From Diplolepis rosae (taxonomy: Eukaryota > Arthropoda > Insecta > Hymenoptera > Diplolepididae), in assembly GCA_030998225.1 (NCBI GenBank), contig JAPYXD010000259.1, positions 372,001-436,000 on the forward strand: 64,000 nt of DNA. The letters are read 5' to 3'. The position numbers and the translations under genes were made by a program. The notes below the pieces were generated by a model. The model searched no databases, was not told the origin of the DNA, and worked only from the letters and a program-made list of their open reading frames with translations. Positions within the stretch are counted from its first letter, which is position 1. Each line of letters starts with the position of its first letter. Shown in pieces: positions 1 through 10,415 of this stretch.

Positions 1-233
1 TTAGACACAAATATATACTAGTTTTTTAGTTGATTCACCTTAGAGTTATGTGCTAGAATTTTATTGTTATTCCTAAGGAAGTTTTTAGATAATTTACCGA
101 GGTTTTCTGTACAATTTTCTGTAAATTTTCTCACAATATTTTACATTTTTTACATTACCAAACTTTATTCCAAAATAGGGCTCATATGTGCAATATTTTA
201 TCCACTGTTTTAAAATTTTAGAAATAAAGATCA

Positions 234-261
234 CTGATGAGGACTCCGATTAGAGTCGAAA
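234..261 (+). ncRNA. Hammerhead-ribozyme-like catalytic core (candidate)
   Basis: The bases read CTGATGA, then G, then GACTC, a six-base loop CGATTA, GAGTC, and GAAA. This matches the order of a hammerhead core (CUGAUGA, helix II, GAAA) with a five-pair helix II. One extra G sits before the helix. I could not find convincing helices I and III or a clear UH cleavage site, so activity is uncertain. Hammerheads are known in Penelope-like elements, retrozymes and some other arthropod repeats. The direct repeat that starts 40 bp downstream would fit a repeat of that kind. Confidence 0.35.
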
Positions 262-300
262 TGTTTGAAAGTATGTGACTTCCTGAGTTATCATTTCTGG

Positions 301-729
301 ATCCTAAAGCCAATTATTAACAACAAAATCGTATAGAATTATATAAGCTATGAACTATGCTGAAGTTTCATATCATTATTACAAAGTTTAGTATTTTTAC
401 TAACAAAAATTATCAGTGATACGTTTTTCCCTAAATTGAAAAATACTATAGTACAAATTGATATAAAAAGTTTCTCCGTGTATTGATTGGAAATTTAGTA
501 GCTTTGTTAGTTAACTATTTTAATCACAAAATTCTTTATTTTCGTAGATTTTTCAATTTTTTAATTAAAAATCTATGCATAGGCCACTAAAATGTGAGGT
601 GTAAATTTTGAATCATCAGCTACAATTTCTAGGGAACAGAAATTTTAATTCGATTGTGGTAGGGACCTACTTGTTTTGCTGTTTTATATCCTAAAGCCAA
701 TTATTAACAACAATATCGTATAGAATTAT
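301..729. repeat. 42-bp direct repeat flanking 345 bp
   Basis: The 42 bases at 301-342 recur at 688-729 with one A/T difference; both begin ATCCTAAAGCC and end TAGAATTAT. The 345 bp between them are AT-rich with no coding potential. The arrangement could be terminal repeats of a decayed element or a local duplication. The sequence does not decide between these. Confidence 0.7.
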
Positions 730-1384
730 CACCATGTAATTAGGAATGTAGGTTTTTAACCTTAATTTCTTATTTCTGATTTTATTACTTAATTTTTTAA
801 TTGATATAGTTCATTAACGTACTATAAAATTTTTTTAAAACTATTTTATTCGAAATAAATATTTTATATTTGCATTTTATATAACAGCAATCGTAAAATA
901 TAATTTCGTATGCAAATTTATATGTAATTTTGGCTTTTTTGAATACTGAAACCTTTTATTCACAGTTTTATAATAAAATTCATATGCGAATAATATTACG
1001 TATTTCAAAAAGTTTTCTGAGTATTTTATTTGAATGAAATTTTTTTCAATGTTGCCTTATACCAAAGAAGAAGCTCTACTGTATAATTTCGAGTGTATAA
1101 TTAGATATAATTTATGTATTACTTAAGTATTTTAATATTTTATTTTTTAAACGTCAATATCATAGTTTATCATTCCTTAATATATAATATTCTCTACATA
1201 ATTTTCTAATTGCATTATTTGATTTTCATAGCTGAAAAATATTAAAATTGATATTTTTTTTTGAAACTTTGAAAATTTATTGAGTTTAAATTTCAATAGA
1301 AAATCATTTTTCAAGTCTTTAAATCATCCTAAAAATCAAAATAAAATGTTTAGATATTCATTTTAGGTGAATGTTTTTAAAAAT

Positions 1385-1621
1385 ATCAAAGAAAGAAATG
1401 TAATTTCTTAAATGATATATTTAGTGATTTTAAATTGGTCGTCTGCTTCGCGCTACTTTGACACGAAGTCGACAGAAAAATAATTTTCGATCTTGGCTCA
1501 ACAGCCGAAAGCGTAAAATCGAAGCGAGGAAGTGGGTACACACCGACACGGCGCGCTTGATTGTGTGTGCCCCACACCGGTCAGTGGTGGGGGCTGAATA
1601 CGTCCAAGTTTGCGAACACTA
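1385..1621. mobile_element. Remnant of a hAT-type MITE (right half)
   Basis: The stretch is clearly similar to the right part of the complete 1.28-kb element at 49842-51122. Shared segments include the TCGTCTGCTTCGC motif and the block with GAAGTGGG near the terminal repeat. The end reads GCGAACACTA and is followed by CTTTGACA, close to the CTTTAGAC target duplication of the complete copy. The left half was not found. The 126-codon open frame across this stretch is a by-product of the repeat. Confidence 0.6.
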
Positions 1622-1703
1622 CTTTGACACGAGTACCTTCATGAATCCTGCACCCAACCCAGGTAGTCTTGAACATCTCAAAGTTGCGAAACTGAAATGG
1701 GAT

Positions 1704-1718
1704 GGGGGGGGGGGGGGG
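1704..1718. repeat. Poly-G tract
   Basis: Fifteen consecutive G residues lie just beyond the MITE remnant. Similar long G runs occur near 37371, 44104 and 50062. Confidence 0.9.
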
Positions 1719-1838
1719 CTAGTAACACGACCAGTGACACTCCCGACCTATCTGCAGGAAAAATATAGCAGCTATCTACTCCATCCAAATCCCAGATTGA
1801 TTTCGAAACTTAAAGCATTGATACGAGTACTTTTATAA

Positions 1839-2707
1839 ATTCCGACACTTGACCCAGGGCTTTCCGGTTTTTAAGACCAGAAGGTACTCGCATTGCATTG
1901 CTGTTCCATAAGTGGCCATGCAAGATCTGTTTGGAAAGTAATAATCCTTCTTATATAACTCTGTACGTAGCTGCAGTATTGCCAAAAATTGGTACAAATC
2001 ATTTTAAGGAGACAATGGTACTCTGTTGTATGAGTGTTGAACCTCGTCCGCGTCGTAGTCCAGAATAACCAAACGTATCGAATAAAGAATTTGTAAAAAA
2101 TATTATCGAAAGCTTGGTGATTGGTGAAAATAACCCTCGATCTGTCAAGATCACAATGATAAAAACTCCGACAAATAAGGCAAGATTGCTAGTTTCATGT
2201 AATTAAAAACGTCGTTTGACAGTGAGGTAGATCGCAGAAGATCCCCAGCATTCCAAAACTATAGTTTAGAAAGTTTTGAGTCAAGATTTGGGGATTAGCT
2301 GCGTGGCTGCAAAGTTTGTTTCATCGATGCTGACAGAAAACTAAAAGAATCATTAAGTTGAAGTCGACACAAGGATTGATACTTTTCGGACAAACCTCGT
2401 ACTGCCGAATTTTGTTTCACTCCTATAACATATAGGGTCACGGCCCTAAAAGTAATTGTTACCTATCACGCTAATTTTCAATTTAGTGGGGCAAAATTAA
2501 CGATTCAGTTGTAGAAAAAGTACTTTCCGTCGTCCATTGAACGTTGAAAACTAACTTTATGTAATAATTTTACCATAGTTTGTTTTTATAAGACAAGCAT
2601 TCAGACATTGCGAATTGGGCATTACAGCTAGAAATGTATCTTTAATTTATAATAACAACTGACTGCTCCATGTAATTCTTGGTTTTCTAACTCATTTTAA
2701 AATACAG
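1839..2707. other. Non-coding stretch before exon 2 of gene A
   Basis: I see no intact coding region and no signal-peptide exon here. The last bases (AATACAG, 2701-2707) form the splice acceptor of exon 2 of gene A, so at least the 3' part is intronic. Confidence 0.5.
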
Positions 2708-3084
2708 GTGAAAAGAATACGAGTACATTTAGCACAGTATTCAAGTCAAAGACACCAGTGGAAGGCAAAATAATTCGTAAAGTAAAATTTTATTCTGATC
2801 CATTGCCTCCTAAATATATCACCATGGTAAAACATAAAAGATTCGTCTATTCAATAAGGGAGGTTTTTGAATCAGGCGAGCAAATTCTTGTTTGCACTGG
2901 AGTTGCTATAACTGACTTCACTATTCTAACAGCAGCTTATTGTATGGAAAAGTATGAACCAACGGACAACTATACTAAGCTTCGCGTGTCAAATGAACAA
3001 TATAGTCATGGTATTCTTACTTCAGAAAGTCATATGGATTATGGGAGTGGATTCAGTGAAGTTGCCGATATTTGCATCGTAACT
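2708..3084 (+). CDS. Gene A exon 2 (N-terminal S1 half)
   Basis: The acceptor AATACAG precedes 2708, and the donor GTAATT follows 3084. The exon enters in phase 1 and leaves in phase 0, exactly as in the paralogue. It encodes the region with LVCTG, TAAYC and the ADIC segment carrying the Asp. It is 96 bp shorter than the paralogous exon because it lacks the acidic linker. Confidence 0.75.
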
Positions 3085-6000
3085 GTAATTTTCCTATAAA
3101 ATGTTTACAGTGTCATCGCAATAAGATCAATAGATATTATCGTATGTTGTCAAAAATCGTAATTTTCATTGCTTAGATACGATGATTCATGCTCTTTTGC
3201 GGTGCTACACTTCAAGGTTAATTATTTTCAAATTAATAAAATTAAATGTATTTAAGCTTAAGATAGGTTTCTGTGACGATGTAGCCACGTTACCAATAGA
3301 AAGTTATGTATTTGAAGAACAAGACAATGTTCCACTCATGGGATGGACTTCACCTCACCATAAATATCAGACGGTTAGTAATTTTAATGCAACTTTATTT
3401 TTCATCACTCTCTTAGTCAAAAGCGAGGATTTCAAAGTCTTTTCCTACGCAATTTGATGGAGTGAATATGAAAAAAATACTGACAAAAATCACTGAGGTA
3501 TCCTTGACCTTGAAAATCTAAAGTTAAGGTCACATTTCATTTTTTGTGCATCAAACTGCGTACGAAAACCTTCTCAAAACTCGGCTTATACTAGAAATAA
3601 AATTTGACCTTGATATTGAGATTTTCAAGGTCAAGTATTTCTTCATTATAGAATATAAACCTATAATAAAAATGGGAATCAACATTTTCATAGAATATCC
3701 TTGAGAGAACGCTCACATCGATCTAGCTATCAGTGCACATTACGTGATCAATGAATTGTCTGGTAAACAGGCCCCCCAAACCTTAGTCCACGTTTGTAGC
3801 TGAGACCAAGCAAAATTATTTTGTATAGACTTTTTCAAAAGGACAACGCATTTTTGTAGTCGATTTTTTTTTAGTTATATTGGGATGTTTACTCTAGTTC
3901 GATTTTTTATATTAACTCATGAATGCCTACCATTTAATCATGGAACAATACACGCTTCAACAGCGTTTACAAATTATTCAAATTTTTTCATGAAAGTTTG
4001 CACTCGGTTGCCACAACTTTACGTGTGCTAGTTCCAATTTTTGGTCATTGTAATCATTGGCCACCTCGTTCGAGCGATTTAACACCTTTAGACTTTTTGT
4101 TTGGCGCTGTGTCAAGTCATTGATCTATATGCCGATTAATGCGAAAAAGTCATGGAAAATTGGGTTCAACACATTGAGTCGAGCAAGCGTTTCTGTGAAG
4201 GAAATTTGGATAAAGTTGTGTTCCATAATTAATGGTAGCGATTATCCTTTCATATAAAATAGAGATCAGCCTTATATCATATGTATACAAGTCTTTTTAT
4301 TTGAAATAAAATGCTTCGCCCTTTTGGAAAACCCTTTACATGGAGGATGTATTTGGGATGAATTATATCCTCACTACGCTATCCTCTTCAGGCATCCATT
4401 ACCAAAGAAGGAGAATCAGATCATATGCGCCTTCCTTGCAGATGTCTCCTGGGCTGTTACAAAAAGTTAGAGTTTGGAGGATCTGCTAAAAAAAATATGC
4501 TCGATTCGGAAGTATAGCATAAGGTGGTTGGGCAGACTATTTAAATTTTATTTATCTTAACTTCCATGAATACACTCTTATTCGAGATTGTAGCATTAAA
4601 TAAATGCACTGGGTGCTACAATATCACCCAAGATAGGTGCAGGACCTAAAATTCATTTAATTAGGAATCATGTTGTATATACTTGATTTTACTGAATGCA
4701 TAGGTTTTTGATTCAGTACTTTATATCAATTATATTTTAAAAAATTAACATTTTCATTACAGTTTATGAATGTTGACATAGTTTCTGAAGATCAATGCAC
4801 TAAATTTTTGGATGAAAATAATGTAATGCTGCCCAGACAATTCAAGAATTATTTACTCTGTGCTAGACCATCTACGGGTAAACTCGACGTTGACGAGGTA
4901 TGTATTTTGTTGTGATCCTCACATGAAAATGACCCCATTCTAGTACCAATTTTAGCACGCAATGTGCCTGATTCTCACAGTTTCGGAACGATGTTAGACT
5001 TTTTGATTCTCGTATTATTTTATCATCAAATAATGCGAGAATTTATGATTCTCATATTATTTAAATATGAAGGAGGACGAGAATCATACTTCTCAATTTT
5101 TCTCTTCAGAACACGCAAACATCCACATATCGTTCGTTTGTGTTGTCGTCTAAATCAGCGTTATCTATCAAAAAACCACGGTGTTTTCCTTTCGGTCTGA
5201 TACCGTCGCGAATAACATTTGGAGGTTATGAAATTGATATTTTTAGTGCCGTCACACTGCGCATTAAAATTGGTACTAGAACAGGGTCATTCACATGTGC
5301 AAATGAAAAATAGTATCTTTTACGCGGGCAACCCCATCAATGTACGGCCTGCACTCGGCTTGACGCAGACGATGCTTTGTCCATGGGTTGCCGACGTCTC
5401 ATCTTTTCATACCCGTCGCCTCGGCATCGTCTGCACTTGTATCATGTGCTGCCCTCACATTCATGCGGAAATCACCTACATCTCGCACTTGCAACACAAT
5501 ATACTACAGGGTGGACCATATAAAATTTAAAATTTAAAAAGTCAATAAAAAAAACGGCTTGATATTTTTCAAAGGTCTAACATTTATTTGAAAGGTTGTT
5601 TTATGAAATTTATTTGTTGAAAACAATTTCGGACAAATGACCACCACAGCTGAGTTTACAGTAGCTTATCCGATCCACCCAATTTTGGAGTACTTTCTCG
5701 ATGGTTTCAGGCCTTATGGCAGCAACAGCAGCTTGAATCTCGTACTTTAGATCTTGAATTGTTTCTGGATGGTCGGCGTAACATTTATCTTTAACAGCTC
5801 CCCACAGAAAATAGTCCAACGGAGTTAAATCGCAGCTTCTGGGAGGCCAATTCACATCACCTATTTTGCTGATTATGCGATTTTCGAAGATAGGGCGTAA
5901 AAGATTGAGTGTAGCGTTTGCTGTATGGCACGTGCGTAGCGCCGTCCTGCTGGAACCAAATGTTGTCCAAGTCTTCCTCTTCAATTTGCTTGAAGAAAAA

Positions 6001-8114
6001 TTTGGATAACATTGCTACGAGATTCAAGCTGCTGTTGCTGCCATAAGGCCTGAAATCATCGAGAAAGTACTCCAAAATTGGGTGGATCGGATAAGCTACT
6101 GTAAACTCAGCCGTGGTGGTCATTTGTCCGAAATCGTTTTCCACAAATAAATTTCATAAAACAACCTTTCAAATAAATGTTAGACCTTTGAAAAATATCA
6201 AGCCGTTTTTTTTTTTTGACTTTTTAAATTTAAAATTTTATATGGTCCACCCTGTATTATCATAATTTAGCAGCCGGAGTAGTTTTTTCTGATGATTTTA
6301 ACTCCAATTTAAAAATATGGAAACATTAGTTTATTCCGAATTTTTAAATAGTAGAGTAAGAGCACCGGTGAATAATCGGCACCTATCGTTGGTATTCGCC
6401 TCTAAATGTCTTTGAGCAATAGGAAAATGCATGTTTATTCCTTGCGTTTATTTTAATGCCGCGCAGGGGGTAACAAAATGCACTTTATGACCCTCAAGTA
6501 GAAAAAACTATATTTCAAAAACAATGAAGTAGATGATACAAGCAAAGTGTTTCAAGTATAATAGTATATTGTGGCATAGGGAAGAAACAGAGAGATCGTG
6601 TCGAGTGTGAAGTTCGCTCGGGCAGCAATTCTTGCGACATAAAATCGCTCTTCTTCTTGTATAGCACACGATCATTTCTTCTGCAATCGTAAATAATGGC
6701 CAATTTTATATATCTGGTAAAATGAATCGTAAGGAAGGGTAATTGGAAATCGTTTCCCACTTTAGGCTCATTTTTACATTTTCCTGACAACAGAGAAACA
6801 TAGTGTGCAGAATTGAGATACCGACACAGTCACGAGCAAAGAAACACCTCGTGTTCGTGTGAAGCGAGTATTACGGAAGCTTGTATCCGCCACCTGCCAC
6901 AGTGTCGCTAGTTGTTGGTCTATGCCAGTCTAAGCGGCTTGTATTCGCCACTCCCGACAGTGTCACAAGTTTCTTCGGCCCTTCCAGCTTGCGACTCGCA
7001 AACCGGAAGTCGGAGGTGAATTTTGCTTATGCTTATCTTATATATCAGTAATTGTCGTAAAATTAATGAAACTTTTCTTTGACAATAATTTTTAACTTAA
7101 GAATAAGTAATATATGGAAAAATTGAATTACCTGGCTTCACTTCACTACAAAATATGTACCATGTTGGTGTCATAAGCAAAATTCACCTCCGACTTCCGG
7201 TTTGCGAGTCGCAAGCTTACGTTTTCAAGTCTTTTCAGATTTCACGCTGTCAGTTATTGAATTAAAAACGAAAATTGTGTTTCTCTCGACTCCGAGCAGA
7301 AGAGGTGCGAAGCAGACGACAATTATAAATTTACGAAATATGTTGTTAAAGAAATAACACTTCTTTTTTCGATATTTTGGGAAAAATCTACCTAAATTAA
7401 ACATCTGAAAGGTCCTGTAAAATTTTATAAGAATTTGAACATCTCCAAAATGAACTTTCAGTAAAATTTGATGCCAATAAAAATTTAATTTTAAATCAAT
7501 ATATACTTTCCTATTCAAATATTCATACTCCTTACTAATTTCGAACATTTATAAACATTTCAGTAAGAGAGATATTTTCTATTGAGAAGAGATAAACATA
7601 AAATTCATGTTTAAAATTTACATTCTCAGTTTTATGTTAGAAATATTTTCATTTTATATTTTTGTAGTCTAAGCACAAAGTTTTCAGTCAAAAAATGAAA
7701 TGGTTTACGGGAAGAAAAATTATTTTCGAGGAAAAAAAATCAAAGGGTTGTGACGCGACAATGCAAATATTTAACGTAATTGGTTGAATCAATCTCATGT
7801 GAGCAAAATATCATAAATGTTAACATTTTCCTATTGCTGAAAACAATTTAATGGAAAATGTAAAGGGTCCCTCACCATATATTGAAACCAATTCTTTATT
7901 TCAGGCGGATATTGGAAGTCCTGTCTTTCTAGATTCTGCAGTTATAGGAATTTTGTCTAGAAAATATTTTGGCTGCTTCAAAGGTGTCTACATTTTAACA
8001 AATGTTTTGAAACACTTACAATTTATTAATGAAGAAAAAGAGTATTCAGATTATTTATTCAAGCTTTTCATAAATAACAAACCATTACCCCCAAGAAGAA
8101 ACAGATCAGAATAG
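2708..8114 (+). CDS. Serine protease homologue gene A (pseudo-protease, 5' partial)
   Basis: Spliced coding sequence joins 2708-3084, 3257-3373, 4763-4897 and 7905-8114; the first exon is outside the window or unseen. All visible introns are GT-AG, and exon phases match the paralogue B (1, 0, 0, 0). The product is about 195 codons of a trypsin-like S1 fold. Canonical TAAHC reads TAAYC, so catalytic His is Tyr. Asp is kept in ADIC. The GDSGGP site reads ADIGSP, so catalytic Ser is Ile. The Cys42-Cys58 and Cys168-Cys182 pairs appear kept, while the Cys191-Cys220 pair is absent. There is no R-IVGG activation site. It should be a non-catalytic secreted protein that may bind substrates or cofactors, as known SPHs do in immunity or venom; that role is inferred. 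Frames are intact, which argues for a functional gene. Confidence 0.75.
3257..3373 (+). CDS. Gene A exon 3
   Basis: This exon is 117 nt, the same length as the paralogous exon. The acceptor is TTTAAG before CTTAAG, and the donor is GTTAGT. It encodes the stretch ending in PLMGWTSPHHKYQT, equivalent to the VVGWG region of trypsins. Confidence 0.7.
3828..4336 (+). pseudogene. Deleted IS630/Tc1-like transposon in intron 3 of gene A
   Basis: The ends read GACTTTTTCAAAAGG on the left and CTTTTGGAAAACCCTT on the right, next to TA dinucleotides. Near 3950 a start MEQYTLQQRLQ resembles the N-terminus of the transposase at 26692. Near 4057-4130 a segment HWPPRSSDLTPLDFLFW matches the DDE domain with its PLDFFLWG-type motif. 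The middle is missing and frames are broken, so this is a dead deletion derivative. Confidence 0.6.
4763..4897 (+). CDS. Gene A exon 4
   Basis: This 135-nt exon is in phase 0 at both ends. The acceptor is TTCATTACAG and the donor is GTATGT. It encodes the segment with EDQC and NYLLCARP, whose cysteines match the Cys168-Cys182 pair of S1 proteases. The length equals the paralogous exon at 34634. Confidence 0.75.
4920..5299. mobile_element. MITE with about 45-bp terminal inverted repeats
   Basis: The left end starts CACATGAAAATGACCCC and continues into TAGTACCAATTTTA. The right end is its near-perfect reverse complement, ending GGGTCATTCACATGTG. The element is about 380 bp, has no credible coding sequence, and lies 22 bp downstream of exon 4 of gene A, inside intron 4. 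Confidence 0.75.
5507..6254 (-). mobile_element. Fold-back IS630-type transposon with duplicated 3' end
   Basis: The ends read CAGGGTGGACCATA and the reverse complement, flanked by TA (5505-5506 and 6255-6256). The arms of roughly 240 bp (about 5507-5745 and 6018-6254) are inverted copies of the same transposase 3' end plus terminal repeat. The left arm and centre carry a minus-strand transposase piece with WPPRSCDLTPLDYFLWGAV. The right arm repeats the last codons (AAVAAIRPETIEKVLQNW) on the other strand. A second rearranged copy of this family lies at 55533. Confidence 0.75.
5610..5984 (-). pseudogene. IS630-type transposase, C-terminal fragment
   Basis: The 124-codon open frame holds the last DDE-domain segment with RSCDLTPLDYFLWG and the C-terminal helices up to NWVDRI. 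The start and the first catalytic Asp region are missing; a full transposase of this type is about 330-350 residues. A piece with IWFQQDGAT lies in another frame on the same strand just upstream. Confidence 0.65.
6300..6980. other. Non-coding part of gene A intron 4
   Basis: No gene is recognised. Near 6878-6915 and 6932-6966 there is an imperfect direct repeat (CTTGTATCCGCCACCTG and CTTGTATTCGCCACTCC), each followed by a CACAGTGTC-like block. The open frames seen here have no recognisable domains. Confidence 0.4.
6986..7217. mobile_element. 232-bp MITE with about 45-bp terminal inverted repeats
   Basis: The left end AGCTTGCGACTCGCAAACC continues into GGAAGTCGGAGGTGAATTTTGCTTATG. The right end is the exact reverse complement over about 45 bp, which implies recent activity. 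The spacer is AT-rich and non-coding. The element lies in intron 4 of gene A. Confidence 0.8.
7220..7904. other. 3' part of gene A intron 4
   Basis: The DNA is AT-rich without a recognisable gene. A 107-codon minus-strand open frame here has Lys/Phe/Ile-rich composition and no domain, so I treat it as chance. The stretch ends in the acceptor TTTATTTCAG at 7904. Confidence 0.5.
7905..8114 (+). CDS. Gene A last exon (dead active-site Ser region)
   Basis: The exon opens in phase 0 with ADIGSPVFLDSA, the site where active enzymes have GDSGGP. It continues through AVIGILS and GVYILTNVLKHLQFI, the usual C-terminal strand and helix of the S1 fold. It ends with a basic tail PPRRNRSE and stop TAG. 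The homologous exon of gene B starts TDIGCPVYQDGA. Confidence 0.78.
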   Translation, partial: ADIGSPVFLDSAVIGILSRKYFGCFKGVYILTNVLKHLQFINEEKEYSDYLFKLFINNKPLPPRRNRSE

Positions 8115-8209
8115 CCTTACACTAACAATTCTTATTAGTTATTGGCAAACTTGTGTCATGCGCAGCTGTCTGTCTCAAATCTTCATGTAATGTTCTTTTG
8201 TAAGAAGTC

Positions 8210-8215
8210 AATAAA
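8210..8215 (+). terminator. Polyadenylation signal of gene A
   Basis: AATAAA lies 96 bp after the stop codon of gene A, a normal distance for a short 3' UTR. Confidence 0.6.
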
Positions 8216-8279
8216 AGGATTTAAAATTTGGAAACAAGATACATTTTTTTTTATCATATAAGAAAGTATTGAATTACTG

Positions 8280-8940
8280 TCATAAGCCGGCTAACGGAGG
8301 GATAGTGGCCCATAAGAAGCTCGTTTTTGATTAATTATGAATTTTTTCTGGAAGCCATGGATCAACCGGGTTACGTGACCAAATTTATAGGTTAATCGAA
8401 CCATGTAAGATAACGTTTTTTGTTTCTAATATATCTACTCGAAAATTTAAAGCACGTAATAGAAGGCGGTAAGGATCGTCTGTGAACTTCGTTTCAGAAA
8501 AAAATTTGCACAAAGTATATTTTTGAGAAAATAAAACTGAGAGTTATCGGAAATTACAGCTCTGTAACGCCATTTCCACAGGAAATGGAATATCGCTCTG
8601 ATATTTCGGAGCATGGATAAGGAAAACACTAAAACAGGTTCGTTGGGTGCCGAATATCGAAATAAATACAAAAAATATATTACAAAATTGATAACATTAC
8701 ATCAGAAAAGACAGAATTTTTGCAAGAGCCATGTATGCAGTGTCGCACTCCGGGTACGAAACAATATTGACAGGTGATATATGAACTTATGTATGTCGGT
8801 ATTTCTGTGGGAATTATAAAACTTTTTTTCTCTCTACACTCAACGCTTCTTTCGTCACTTTTTATTCCTACTTTCTAATCATTTTCCAAAATTTCCCCGC
8901 TTTATTTCAACTTAAAATTATGAATTGTTTCCATGTAGGC
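8280..8940. other. Intergenic stretch after gene A
   Basis: No gene is recognised. At 8281-8296 the bases CATAAGCCGGCTAAC match the end of the LTR at 57691-57705, so a trace of that LTR family may be present. Confidence 0.35.
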
Positions 8941-8948
8941 ACACACTA

Positions 8949-9243
8949 CTCTCTAAATCCAAAATAGTGGAAAACCACTCTTTTCCAGTGGTTATCCACT
9001 ATTTGACAAAATGCGAAGTATACCACTCTGGAATAGTGGATACTCACTAAAAAAAATAGTGGTTAACACTGCGGAGCATGTACGAAAGCTTTGTGACGAA
9101 CAAACAAAACATGATCAAACACGAATGCAATGCAGACAAATTCTTAAAATCACTAGTTCATAAGTAGAGGACACTATTAAGTGAGTGGTTCATCACGGCA
9201 CTAGATAAAAAAACGGCTATTCGACTATTTTGGATTTAGAGAG
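8949..9243. mobile_element. 295-bp TA-flanked MITE
   Basis: The terminal repeats are CTCTCTAAATCC then AAAATAGT on the left and the reverse complement on the right, flanked by TA at 8947-8948 and 9244-9245. This fits the Tc1/mariner superfamily. The interior has several AATAGTGG/CCACTATT subrepeats. Confidence 0.75.
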
Positions 9244-9249
9244 TAGAAA

Positions 9250-9800
9250 CTAGGGTATCATGCAGTACAATTGATAAAACCGTAAACTAATGTACCCAGA
9301 AAGAAGAGGTTGATTGAATAGCAATGAAATATTTCATTGAGATTGAATTCCGTTTTTGGATCTACAATCGAATCCACTGGAATCCTTGAAAGAGACTGAA
9401 ACGCGTTTAAATGAATTTAGATGTTGAGACGAAATTAAATCGCTACATTTTCAATTTCCGTCTAAAAAAGGATGTTTTTAAAATAATCATTAGTTAAAAT
9501 AACTTAAAAATAAAAAAACATTTTTGTCCACTTGTAAAAATAAAGCAACTGCACTCGTGTTAACACTTAACAGAAATTTTTTTCAAAATATATATTGAAA
9601 ATTCCATCTTGTCTTAAATGACGTTAATTCTAAATCACAGGCTAATAAGGTCGATATGGTAGAGCTCGATTAATATGGTGAGTGATACGCTCTTCTAATT
9701 ATAGACATAATCGAATGAAATGATTTGAAAAATTTGTAAATAGTTCATGATATATCCGTGGCCAAATTGGCGCAATTAGTTCCTGTGAGAAAATTTGTGT
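9250..9800. other. Intergenic AT-rich stretch
   Basis: Nothing gene-like or clearly repeated within the window was found. Confidence 0.5.
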
Positions 9801-9804
9801 GGAA

Positions 9805-9895
9805 CCTCCGCAGCTCAGATGATAGAGCATTCGACCGGCAATCGCAAGGTCCTGGGCTCGACACCCAGCAGAGTGGAAGCGTTCCTTTTTTCACA
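9805..9895 (+). mobile_element. tRNA-related SINE
   Basis: The head folds like a tRNA: D-stem GCTC...GAGC, anticodon loop CCGGCAA (anticodon GGC, Ala-like), and a perfect T-stem CTGGG...CCCAG around CTCGACA. The acceptor stem is only partly paired. After the tRNA-like part comes GGAAGCGTTCCTTTTTTCACAG, and the same body follows the tRNA-like head at 16922. The shared body is why I call it a SINE and not a tRNA gene. A decayed tRNA-Ala gene is the alternative. Confidence 0.55.
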
Positions 9896-9899
9896 GAAA

Positions 9900-10415
9900 A
9901 TTTTCTCAAAAATTAAGTTTCACTTTGTTTCGTTCACGATTCGCTGATAAAGTACCAATATTGTATATTATATTGACATATTCATATTCGCTTATAAATA
10001 TAAATTAGCTAGAACGGCGATATTCATTTTGATGAAACCAGACGAATCAGACTGAAAAGTCACTACAGTCAGAATTTACATTCCCATCCCATCTGAATCT
10101 CGTTAATTTTAAAAGATAAAAACTATACTTAATTTAGTGAAAAAAGTGATTTTTCTTAATTAGCAATTTCGTGACGAATCCTGTTTTAGTTTAACAGTTT
10201 TTACAATGTAATTAAAAGTTTCACACAATCTAGTTATATAGATTCATTATGTTCAATAAGTTCTTGATTCGCTCAGTCACCTAATACATTTTTTTCGCGT
10301 AGTATGAACAATTTTTAGTTTAGCTGATTTATTACAATTTAATAATCATGTACATATAATTCAGTAATTGACGGTCCCAGTGCAATAATCGGTCATGCGC
10401 TCAAACAGTAGAATA
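9900..10415. other. Intergenic AT-rich stretch
   Basis: No gene or repeat is recognised before the R1-like element. Confidence 0.5.

Larger units (their letters stand above)
1..1385. other. AT-rich non-coding stretch
   Basis: No convincing coding region is visible on either strand. The stretch is strongly AT-rich with many homopolymer runs. It holds a hammerhead-like core and one 42-bp direct repeat, both listed separately. It may be intron 1 of the protease-homologue gene that starts to be visible at 2708, because that gene's first exon is missing and the paralogue has a 14.7-kb first intron. Confidence 0.5.

Noticed and set aside
1458..1838. 126-codon plus-strand frame near the start of the window
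   Set aside because: It overlaps the hAT-MITE remnant that is non-coding in the complete copy, and it runs through a poly-G tract.
7225..7548. 107-codon minus-strand frame in gene A intron 4
   Set aside because: No domain, AT-driven composition, and no homologue in the paralogous intron.
9805..9875. A functional tRNA-Ala gene
   Set aside because: The cloverleaf is nearly complete, but the acceptor stem is mispaired and the downstream body is shared with the copy at 16922, which fits a SINE better.
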